Source of the DNA: Bin80 sp965215475
Lineage (GTDB): Bacteria > Bacteroidota > Rhodothermia > Rhodothermales > Bin80
Direction: 5' to 3'
DNA: 64,000 nt
Assembly: GCA_965215475.1 (NCBI GenBank)
Contig: OZ244061.1
Coordinates: 434,001-498,000, forward strand
The notes below the pieces were generated by a model that was given only the letters and a program-made list of their open reading frames with translations, made no database searches and was not told the origin of the DNA. Below, in pieces: positions 45,867 through 55,600 of the stretch (within the stretch, counting starts at the first letter, position 1; the number at the start of each line of letters is the position of its first letter). Made by a program: the position numbers and the translations under genes.

Positions 45867-48800
45867 CTATCGTATGCTCATAAAGTGGCCGACATGCATG
45901 GAAGACACCCCTTCAAATGATGTCGCAATCATGCGATACAAATAAGTTCCAGATGGCAACATCAGGTCATTGAGTTTTATGCTCTGCGCCTTTCCAGATG
46001 TCAAGTTGACCTCGGGCATGATGTATATCCGCCTTCCTGTCATGTCCAGCACCTCCAACTGTACACGCGCAGACCAAGGCAAATCAAACACCAAACTAGT
46101 TGAGTGGATAAAGGGATTCGGATAGTTGGAATGCACGATGAAATCATCCGGTAATGAAGGTTGATCCTCTCTTTGAACAGGAGAAATGACTTCTATGTTG
46201 AAGGTTAAGCTGTCTTTTGCGCCATGAGCGTCTTGAACCCTATAGATCATTTCTACCGGAGGCGTGACCTGATGTGGAATACCACTGATCGTCCGCGTGG
46301 GAAGATCAAATCTAAGATTAGGTGGCAGATCGAATATCGTGAATGTATACTGGATCGGATCTACGCCGCCTATGATTTCTGGTAGCTTCAAAGGTTCAAT
46401 CGGTTGATCCCGGGCATAAGATTGATTCTCAACACGTTCTTTAAAGTATATCCTGTAAACTTCAATGTCAAATTCAAGCTTAGATTCATTACCCACCATA
46501 TCCACCACTCCCCATGTATAGGTCTGCGCTACAGTTACGAGAGATGGTGTTCCACTGATGGTTCGCGTAGCCTCATGAAATGATAACCCTTCTGGAAGTA
46601 TCGTGGGAGAAAGTGCATAGATGTAGGGGGCAATCCCGCCAGTCGCTGTAGGAAGAGTGAAGTCTGTGATCTCAATATCTACCGGGTATTGTTGATGCCG
46701 GATTCCACCCTCTGCGGACAAGGTCAATTCCGCACTAGAAGTGGCACCTACGATTATAGAAACAGGCCCAGTACCAACAGAATTGATGGCACTGATTCGA
46801 TAATAGTTCGTTGTTTCAGGTGCAAGATTTTCATGCGTATAGGTCGTAGAACTCGAACCCGTATTGGATACGAGAACCTTCCAATCTGAAGTGCCGTTGG
46901 GAGATACTTCTATTTTATATCCAGAGACCACTGAACCACCATTATTGGGCGGAGCCCTCCATGAAAGAAGAATCGTGGATTCCCCCGAAGTAATCGCGGT
47001 CAACGATGCTGGTGCATCTGGAGGAACCACCGCTTCTGCATCTGTGGTAACTGAGACAATTGTTGATGACCCACCTGTACCGACTGCATTTATCGCACTA
47101 ATCCTATAGTAACGGGTTGTGGATGGCGTAAGTCCAGTATGAGCGTAGGTGGTTGTCGTAGAACCAATGTTTGAGACAAGATCTGCCCATCCAGATGTTC
47201 CATTCGGCGACACTTCTATTTTGTAGGCCTGAATGACTGCCCCGCCATTGTTGGATGGAGCGCTCCATGATAGATTGATAGTCGTCTGCCCCAAAGCGAC
47301 TGCTGTGAATGATGTTGGTGGATCTGGGACCGTCAGCGCGTCAGTCGTGGCACTGCTAAGGTTTGATGAAATTCCAGTGCCGATAGAATTGATTGCACTA
47401 ATGCGATAATGACGAGTCGTGGATGCCACAAGTCCAGTATGCGCGTAAACGGTCACAGTAGAACCAGTATTCATCACGAGATCCGCCCACGTGGAACCTG
47501 CGTTAGATGACACCTCAATTTTGTATCCCGTAATCAATGCACCTCCCGTTTTCTTTGGAGCTGTCCAAGAAAGATAAATTGTAGTGCGCCCATCAGCGAT
47601 TGCGCGCAAAGCTGTGGGGGCATCTGGGACAGTTAAAGCGTCTATACTTGCACTATTGATGCTGGAAACAGGTCCAGTGCCGATAGAATTGATCGCACTG
47701 ATTCGGTAATAGTTAGTCGTTCCAGGTCTTCGGTTTTCATGAACATAGGTCGTGGATCTTGATCTTGTGTTGGAGATCAGGTCTGTCCAGTTTGAAATGC
47801 CATTAAGAGATGTCTCAATCTTGTACCCCAAAATGACCGCACCACCATTGTCGGAGGGAGCCTTCCAGGAAAGATTGATGATGGTACGCCCTGAAGCAAG
47901 AGCGGTTAGGCCAGTGGGGGCACCCGGAACAGATAAAGCGTCCGTTGTGGCACTGTCAATATTGGATGGAGTTCCGCTACCAACAGAATTAATCGCACTA
48001 ATTCGATAATGATGTGTCGTTTCTGGAGCAAGATTTTCATGAGCATACGTTGTGGCTGTTGATTTTGTATTTGATTCAAGATCGGTCCAGCCTGATGTGC
48101 CATCGGGAGACACCTCAATCTTGTACCCCAAAATGACCGCACCACCATTGTCGGAGGGAGCCTTCCAGGAAAGATTGATGATGGTACGCCCCGAAGCAGC
48201 TGCAGTCAATGATGTAGGTGCACTAGGGAACGTCACCGTCACCGCATCTGTGATGCCATGAGCAACCGTGGACGGATTCCCCGTGCCAACAGAATTGATC
48301 GTACTGACGCGATAATAATGTGTTGTCTCTGGCTTAAGATTTTCATGAGCATACGTTGTAGACTTTGAAGCCGTGTTCGCCACTAGATCCGTCCAGCCTG
48401 ATGTGCCATCGGGAGACACCTCAATCTTGTACCCCAAAATGACCGCACCACCATTGTCGGATGGAGCCTTCCAGGAAAGATTGATGATGGTAGCCCCTGA
48501 GGCGGTCGCGCTCAGCCCAGTCGGAGAGTCAGCAACCATCAGAGCGTCCGTTGTGGCACTGTCAATATTGGATGGAGCCCCACCGCCGACAGAATTAATC
48601 GCACTGACGCGATAATAATGTGTTGTCTCTGGCTTAAGATTTTCATGAGCATACGTTGTAGACTTTGAAGCCGTGTTCGCCACTAAATCCGTCCAGTTTG
48701 ACCTGCCATCGGGAGATATCTCTATCTTGTACCCCGAAATGATAGCACCACCATTGTCGGATGGAGTCTCCCATGAAAGATTGATGATGGTACGCCCTGA

Positions 48801-50750
48801 AGCAAGGGCGGTTAGACCAGTGGGGGCATCGGGTGAAGTCCGAGCATCCGTTGTAGCATTATCAATGTTTGATGGAGTTCCAGTACCAACAGAATTAATG
48901 GCACTGATCCGATAATGTCGTGTCGTTTCGGGAGCTAGATTTTCATGAGCGTATGTTATGGACGTGGAGCCCGTATTTTTCTCCAGATCACGCCAGAATG
49001 ACGTACCATTCGGTGACACCTCGATTCTGTATCCATTGATGATAGCCCCACCGTTTTCTGATGGAGCTGTCCAAGCTAGATTGATGGTAGTTCGCCCTGA
49101 GCTGAACGCGATAAATGAAGCCGGCGCATCTGGGACGGTCAGCGCATCCGTCGTAGCACTATCAATATTTGATGCAGTCCCCGTATCAATAGAATTGATC
49201 GCACTGACCCGGTAATGACGTGTCGTTTCTGGCTCAAGATTTTCATGAGCATACGTTGTGGACGTAGATCCCGTATTCTCTACCAGAACCGTCCAGTTTA
49301 ACGTACCATTAGGAGACACCTCTATTTTATATCCAGAGATGACTGCACCACCATTATTGGACGGGGCGGTCCATGAAAGATTGATGATCGTTCGTCCCGC
49401 TTCAGTCGCTGTTAGCAGTGTCGGTGCATCCGGGGCTGTACGCGCGTCCGTGGTCGCACTGTCAATATTGGATGCTACCCCAGCATCAACAGAATTGATC
49501 GCACTGACCCGGTAATGACGTGTCGTTTCTGGCTCAAGATTTTCATGAGCATACGTTGTGGACGTAGATCCCGTATTCTCTACCAGAACCGTCCAGTCTG
49601 ACATACCATTAGGAGACACCTCTATTTTATACCCAGAGATGGCTACACCACCATTATTGAGCGGAGCGATCCATGAAAGGTTGATGATATTGCGCCCCGA
49701 AGCAGTTGCACTCAAACTTGTGGGGGCCTCAGGAGCCGTCGGAGCAACCGCAGTGGGCGCATTAGCAGGGCGTATAACACTCACCTTTCTCTCTCCACCG
49801 TCGGAATGCCGAATGGTCTCCGTCTTCGCTAATGCAAAGAGTTCTTGTTTCAGCTTTACTGCCCCCCAAGTGGGATTATTAAAGGCAAGATTACTCGCGT
49901 ATGCGGCAAGAACTGGAGTAGCATGAGAAGTGCTACCGCCTGGGGACTCAACATAAATCGCATTCGCATCAAATTTCCCCCCTGCACGAACCCCACTTGC
50001 AGCTACCTTATCACTGCGTATGGCTCCAACAAAGATGGTCCTATCAATTGCAACTCCACTATATGCAATGTAATCGTCCGTTGATCCACAGAATGGAATC
50101 CAGTAATTGGTTCGATGAATGTGTGGGTAGTCATCACAGTAGATGTATCTCCGATCCGCTGCTGAAATGACGGTTGGATTCTCAAGGGAGGATATAAAAA
50201 GAATATCTTGCGTTGCCAGCCATTTGGCTAATGCAATCGCTGTCTTATGAAAAGGACGTTCTCCATCAGTATTCCACCGCGAAGCTGTTCTTGTGCTATA
50301 CGCTGGTGAAGAATCCGTCGAAGTCCAAAAAATACCGCTACCTATGTTTAATGATTGGTGAATTATCCCAGTGGCATTGATTCCGCTAACATCCCAATTG
50401 TCATACCTATAGGTGGCAGTACCTGTAAGCTGAACGAGACGAGCGATCTCGGTATTCGCCTGAAAGGTGGCCGTAATTCTATGGCCATGCTGATTCTCAG
50501 CAAATCCTTGCCCATCTATAACCACCACATTCACATAACCTTTTTCGTTGAGTACCTTCTCTGTAAGACCTCCGCTGGTGAGTACGGGGCTCTGCGCTAA
50601 GATCGGAGATACTAAAACAAGCAAGTATACACTATATAGTCCGATGAAATTGCATAATTGCACATGATTCACTGATAGAAAACTAAGGTTCAACGCCAAT
50701 GATTTACCGATTGTAAGCTTATGTTTATATTTCAAAGATTGATTCATCAT
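45867..50750 (-). CDS. Giant T9SS protein: subtilisin-like domain plus ten FN3 repeats
   Basis: A 1627-residue secreted protein. A hydrophobic signal (LYSVYLLVLVSPILAQ) precedes residue 54; the start is uncertain because about 30 extra residues lie before it, and GTG starts nearer are possible. Residues 60-330 look like a divergent S8 protease: VVVIDGQGF (Asp), NQHGHRIT (His) and GGSTSHATPVLAAYA (Ser). Ten FN3 repeats of about 100 residues follow (PxAPTxLTA...INLSWxAPSxNGG...YKIEVSPNG), then two Ig/cadherin-like He_PIG domains, and a Por/T9SS sorting domain (SNYPNPFIHSTSLVFDL). It is probably a surface adhesin or protease. Base composition is ordinary for the window, unlike its paralogue at 52641-58099. 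Confidence 0.85.
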   Translation of the reverse strand: MMNQSLKYKHKLTIGKSLALNLSFLSVNHVQLCNFIGLYSVYLLVLVSPILAQSPVLTSGGLTEKVLNEKGYVNVVVIDGQGFAENQHGHRITATFQANTEIARLVQLTGTATYRYDNWDVSGINATGIIHQSLNIGSGIFWTSTDSSPAYSTRTASRWNTDGERPFHKTAIALAKWLATQDILFISSLENPTVISAADRRYIYCDDYPHIHRTNYWIPFCGSTDDYIAYSGVAIDRTIFVGAIRSDKVAASGVRAGGKFDANAIYVESPGGSTSHATPVLAAYASNLAFNNPTWGAVKLKQELFALAKTETIRHSDGGERKVSVIRPANAPTAVAPTAPEAPTSLSATASGRNIINLSWIAPLNNGGVAISGYKIEVSPNGMSDWTVLVENTGSTSTTYAHENLEPETTRHYRVSAINSVDAGVASNIDSATTDARTAPDAPTLLTATEAGRTIINLSWTAPSNNGGAVISGYKIEVSPNGTLNWTVLVENTGSTSTTYAHENLEPETTRHYRVSAINSIDTGTASNIDSATTDALTVPDAPASFIAFSSGRTTINLAWTAPSENGGAIINGYRIEVSPNGTSFWRDLEKNTGSTSITYAHENLAPETTRHYRISAINSVGTGTPSNIDNATTDARTSPDAPTGLTALASGRTIINLSWETPSDNGGAIISGYKIEISPDGRSNWTDLVANTASKSTTYAHENLKPETTHYYRVSAINSVGGGAPSNIDSATTDALMVADSPTGLSATASGATIINLSWKAPSDNGGAVILGYKIEVSPDGTSGWTDLVANTASKSTTYAHENLKPETTHYYRVSTINSVGTGNPSTVAHGITDAVTVTFPSAPTSLTAAASGRTIINLSWKAPSDNGGAVILGYKIEVSPDGTSGWTDLESNTKSTATTYAHENLAPETTHHYRISAINSVGSGTPSNIDSATTDALSVPGAPTGLTALASGRTIINLSWKAPSDNGGAVILGYKIETSLNGISNWTDLISNTRSRSTTYVHENRRPGTTNYYRISAINSIGTGPVSSINSASIDALTVPDAPTALRAIADGRTTIYLSWTAPKKTGGALITGYKIEVSSNAGSTWADLVMNTGSTVTVYAHTGLVASTTRHYRISAINSIGTGISSNLSSATTDALTVPDPPTSFTAVALGQTTINLSWSAPSNNGGAVIQAYKIEVSPNGTSGWADLVSNIGSTTTTYAHTGLTPSTTRYYRISAINAVGTGGSSTIVSVTTDAEAVVPPDAPASLTAITSGESTILLSWRAPPNNGGSVVSGYKIEVSPNGTSDWKVLVSNTGSSSTTYTHENLAPETTNYYRISAINSVGTGPVSIIVGATSSAELTLSAEGGIRHQQYPVDIEITDFTLPTATGGIAPYIYALSPTILPEGLSFHEATRTISGTPSLVTVAQTYTWGVVDMVGNESKLEFDIEVYRIYFKERVENQSYARDQPIEPLKLPEIIGGVDPIQYTFTIFDLPPNLRFDLPTRTISGIPHQVTPPVEMIYRVQDAHGAKDSLTFNIEVISPVQREDQPSLPDDFIVHSNYPNPFIHSTSLVFDLPWSARVQLEVLDMTGRRIYIMPEVNLTSGKAQSIKLNDLMLPSGTYLYRMIATSFEGVSSMHVGHFMSIR

Positions 50751-50975
50751 TGAGCGTTCAAGAATACCGCAATCACATTCTGTAGATTGTCATTTCCGTG
50801 AATACTCACTAAAGTTACAATTTTTCTCCATAAATCTGGATGAAACGGGAACCGTTTCATCGCATGCTCTTTAGCCGTAACGCAAGTTTGCAATTTGTAT
50901 TGGATTTTTTCATGAGTTTCGGTGGTTCCCATTTTCAGGGAATCTGGTCTAGGTGCCATTCGTTCCGTGTTTTTC

Positions 50976-51657
50976 CTACATTTCCTCGTCTTTTTCCAGC
51001 AGTCGTTTCGCCTTGATTTTTTGCCCATTCTTAGCCCCATTGCTTTGAAGACATTTTGTGCAAACGGCTTCAGTCTTGCATCCTGCTTCAGCAGGATCCT
51101 GTGCGTCTTGTTTTGCGGAAGAATGGTCGTCACCCGGTTTTGATGGTTGAACCGAACCTTGATCGTTCCCCAGCTGCTGTGGATCTGGTGAGCTCGTAGT
51201 TTGCTCCGAATCAGATGCGCCGTATGAAAGGCAAGAATGCACAAAAACAGATGCGCCTCCATTCGCAGTGTCTTGCGGTGGTAGATCGGACGTAGGCCCA
51301 GGTCGGATTTCATCGTCCGAAAGGTCTGTTCCATTTCGCCCAATCTCCAGTAGGCCTGTGCCACCGTCTTGCCGTCCCAGTCTGTGTGACTGGTACGGAT
51401 CACATATCCCCCCGATGCATCCGTACCTTCGTCAAATGCCGAACGTTTCTGCATCCGGATTGAGACCGCAGTGGTACCCTTGTTGATCACTCGGACTTCG
51501 TATGGATTGGCCACCTTTTTGTATTTCTCGGTCAGCCGTCCCATCTTCTTTTCGATCACGGCAGATCTTTTGGGGCGCCCCTGGATCGAAAGCCCTTCCT
51601 TCAAATATGCAATCTCTGCTTCAAAGGCTCTCCGCTTCGTTTCAAGAATCGGATCGT
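50976..51657 (-). pseudogene. IS1634-like transposase, C-terminal remnant
   Basis: The frame carries ETKRRAFEAEIAYLKEG, KTVAQAYWRLGEMEQTFRTM (catalytic Glu region) and EAHLFLCILAFHTAHLIRSKL, the C-terminal third of an IS1634/IS4-like transposase. A single-base loss near 51032 shifts the true end (GQKIKAKRLLEKDEEM, stop at 50976) into another frame. The other frame reads on to 50747, where its stop overlaps the FN3 gene start, but that tail is not transposase-like. The N-terminal part is cut off at about 51657, where the ISL3 remnant starts in the opposite direction. Confidence 0.7.
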
Positions 51658-52325
51658 AGAGTGGTCATTGATGTTGGACCGGGACGGACGAAAAAAGGCA
51701 CGATAGAACTCTTAGAATGCCTTTTAGGGCAAATCAGATAGAGACGATATCTACGGATATGTGGAAGGCCTTCATTGGAGCGGTTGCAAAGGTGTTCCCC
51801 CATGCCCTCATGATTCACGATCGGTTTCATTGTATCCAGTATCTCAATCCAGCCATCAATCAAGTACGAAGGCGGGAGGTCAAACAGCATCCAGAACTCA
51901 AAGGGAGCCGATATGCACTGTTGAAAAACGAAAACAATCGTACGGAAAAACAGGAAGACATCTTCCAAGTGGTGAAGGAATCCAACCTCAATGTGAGTGT
52001 CGCTTGGCGGTTGCGGGAAGATTTCAAAGCCATCTTTGAATGTGCATCGTTAAAAGAAGCGAAAGCGTATCTCAACTTATGGCTTGACGAGGTGAACGAG
52101 GCTGGTGTCAAAGAAGTCATGAAAGTTGCAGACATGTGTAAGAATCACTTTGATGGCGTCTGCAACGCATTATGGAACCGTCAGTCCAATGCAAAAGCAG
52201 AGAGGATTAATGGAAAAATTCAAGAGATCAAAACCATGGGTAGAGGATATAGAACCTTTGAAAATTTCAGAGTTGCTATTCTCTTCTTTTGTGGCGGTCT
52301 GGATCTCTATCCACACGATTCGTGA
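51658..52325 (+). pseudogene. ISL3-family transposase remnant
   Basis: It begins abruptly with VVIDVGPGRTKKGTIELLECL, shifts frame at about 51715-51725, and continues ISTDMWKAFIGAVAKVFPHA and MIHDRFHCIQYLN, then ends AKAERINGKIQEIKTMGRGY and FCGGLDLYPHDS. These are ISL3 DDE blocks (Asp-Met-Trp, the DRFH motif, and the C-terminal Glu region in KAERINGKI). The N-terminal zinc-finger part is missing. The region 52326-52640 that follows shows only an imperfect hairpin (GATGAA/TTCATC near 52440) and no gene. Confidence 0.7.
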
Positions 52326-52640
52326 TAGAACCTTTTAGAGAAACAGGATTAAGCCAGCACAGAAGCGCGATCTCATCTTCACTGTCATGGCCTTTAAATT
52401 CATCCATCATACAAGCGTAATCGCTATGGCTAAGGGTTGATGATGAATGAAGTTCATCCTACAAAAAATGAGGTGTTCGTAGGAGAATATTGAGTGGAAA
52501 ATTCCCAAATCTTTTGTGGGAACAATAAAAAAATCAAGATGTTTAGGGTATTGGATGTGGTTTCTCTGCGAAAGTTTCTTGTTGTTACGGAACATGCAAA
52601 AAAACAGAGTAATTGTATTTTCACCTAATATTCTCATTTC

Positions 52641-55600
52641 ATGTGGCTAATCGGTTTATCCATCTTCTTTGGCCTGACGGGAGGCCACCCATCGCTCTTT
52701 GGTCTTGAAAGGAGTGGTGAATCTGTGGAGACGGGTATTCATGAATTCACGCTGGATGAGCTCCCCGAGCCGTCGTTCTTGGTAGAGGAACGCCCGTCAC
52801 GGGTGCATGTGATCGTTCCAACAAAATCCCCCCCCCCCATTTTTCTTCACATAGGAGTACGGGTGCGCTCCTTCGCGTATTTTCGGGATCCGGTGTAGCG
52901 CGTTCCAGTGAGGATGGAATTGCTTTTGGTGGGCGTACCGGGGACAAAGTCCCTTCTTCAAAAACAACTCCGTTCTTTGATCTCCATTCAGATTCGGTGC
53001 ACGTCCATGAAAAGAGCCCCCCTTTCTCAGAAGCAGACAAGCGCGCGCCCGGCAAACCCACGGGCGTGACCGTTGCACCCTATCAAACCGGGCGCAATGC
53101 ACGCTTGACGCTTGAAATTTCCTGGACGGCCAACCCGAATGGGAATAAAGCCATCACAAACCATGAGATTGAGTGGTCACCGAATGGAACCTCAGACTGG
53201 AATGATTTACGCACGGTTTCCGGTCAATTAACGAGTACTCTTTACACCGGACTCTCGCCAGGCACCACGCGCCATATCCGGATCCGAAGTCAGGATTCCG
53301 ATGGTTGGGGCCCCTGGTCCGATGTCGTCTCTGGGACGACCAATGCGGTGAGCAAACCGGGGAGAGTTAGCTCCATTAATGCAACAGCTGACAGTCCTTC
53401 CATGATTACTGTTTCATGGACGCCAGGCGATGATGGGGGCAGTGCGATCAGTGGATATAGGGTAGATCTTACCAAGGGTGGTACCATATCAATTTCTAGC
53501 GAGGACGTCAAACCGACAGTAAGAAGTTATACTTTTACTGGGCTTACCGCATCCACGGCCTACCTACTCTATGTGTCAGCGAAGAATTCAAAGGGGGCGG
53601 GTGCCTTAACATTCACCCCCGTCACCACCGCTGCCGCGACCGCTCCTGGAGCCGTCACTGGGCTAACTGTGACGGCTACCAGTCCATCAACCATTACAAT
53701 TTCTTGGGAAGCCCCCGTGGAAACGGGTGGATCAGAGATCAGTGGATATAGGGTAGATCTTACCAAGGGTACCATATCAATTTCTAGCGAGGACGTCAAA
53801 CCGACAGTAACAAGTTATACTTTTACTGGGCTTACCGCATCCACGACCTACCTACTCTATGTGTCAGCGAAGAATTCAAAGGGGGCGGGTGCCTTAAGAT
53901 TCACCCCCGCCACCACCTCTGCCCTGACCGCCCCCGCCGCCCCGACGGGCTTGACGGCCACGGCCCCCGGGCGAACGACGATCGACCTAAGTTGGACGGC
54001 CCCCACCGACAACGGCGGCGCGGCCATCACGGGCTACCGGATTGAGTCAAGGCTACGATCCGAAACCAGCTTCAGCACTCTCGTCACGGACACCAAGTCC
54101 ACGGCCACCACCTACGCGCATACGGGGCTCTCGCCATCTACGCAGCGGTTTTACCGGGTCCGTGCGATCAACTCCGTAGGACCGGGGGCGGCGTCCAGTT
54201 CCGCCACGGCCATCACGGCGGCGGCCACGCGCCCCGGTCCCCCCACGGGGCTCAAGGCCACGGCCGTCGGGCGAGACAAAATCAAACTGAGCTGGACGGC
54301 CCCCACCGATAACGGGGGCAAACCGATTACCGGCTACCGGATTGATTTCCAACCCGACCGAGGCTGGCCAACTCTCGTGGACAACACCGGCACCACCGCC
54401 ACCGAATATACCCATACCGGACTTGCTCCCTCCACGACGCATACGTACTTGGTCCGGGCCCGTAATGGCAGCGGGCCGGGGGGTGTAGGTGGATTTTCGA
54501 ATCAGGTCACGGCCACGACCGATGCGGCCAGCGCCCCCGGTGCCCCCACTGGACTGACCGCCACAGCCGAAGGGCAAACGGTGATCAATCTGCGTTGGGC
54601 AGCCCCTGCCGATAATGGGGGCAAGGCCATTATGGGCTACCGGGTGCAGTGGTCGTCCAACGGAAATGCGCCATGGACGGATGTAACTCCTGCACATACG
54701 GGAACGGGGCGCACCTACCGCCATACAGGGCTCAGCGCAGGTACGACGCGACATTACCGGGTCTTTGCCCGCAACTCGGTGGGTGAGAGCACCAGTGCGT
54801 CTGCTGTGGCCACAGCCACCACGGAGGCGGCACCGACCCTCAGCGCGCCCGCGGCGCCCACGAGATTGAGGGCCGAGGCCGAAGGCCCGGAAACGATCAG
54901 CCTGTCCTGGAACGCACCTACCAATACCGGCGGCGCAGACATTACCGGCTACCGGATTGAGGTCTCTCCCAATGGCACCTCAAACTGGGATGATTTGGTG
55001 GCCAATACCCAGTCCACCGGGACCGGCTATGTCCATAGGGGCTTGGACGCGGGCACCACGCGGCATTACCGGGTCTATGCCATCAATTCGCAGGGAGCGG
55101 GCGCAGCGTCTAATACCGATGATGCCACGACCCTCCCCGCGACGGTCCCTAAGGCCCCCACGGAGCTAACCGCCACGCACGATGGACAAACGACGATCAA
55201 CCTGCGTTGGAAAGCCCCCACGAATACCGGCGGCGTACCGCTTACCGGCTACCAGATGGAAGTCTCTCCCAATGGCACGGACACGTGGACCGAGGTTACG
55301 CCTGCACACACGGGAACGGGGCGCACCTACAGCCATACAGGGCTCACGGCGGGTACCACGCGGTATTACCGGGTCTATGCCAGAAATTCAAAGGGGCTGA
55401 GTGCCGCGGCATCGAATGTGGCCAACGCCACCACGACCGCTGCGACGGCCACGCGGCCGGGCGCGCCGACGGGCTTGACCGCCACGGCAGTAGGCCAAAC
55501 GATCATTAACCTGCGTTGGACGGCCCCCACCAATACCGGTGGCGCAGCGATTACGGGGTACCAGATTGAAGTCTCTCCCAATGGCACCTCAAACTGGACC

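Noticed and set aside
46689..49926. Series of plus-strand ORFs of about 80 codons at 300-base spacing
   Set aside because: They are antisense shadows of the FN3 repeats in the minus-strand gene; their regularity comes from the 300-base repeat period.
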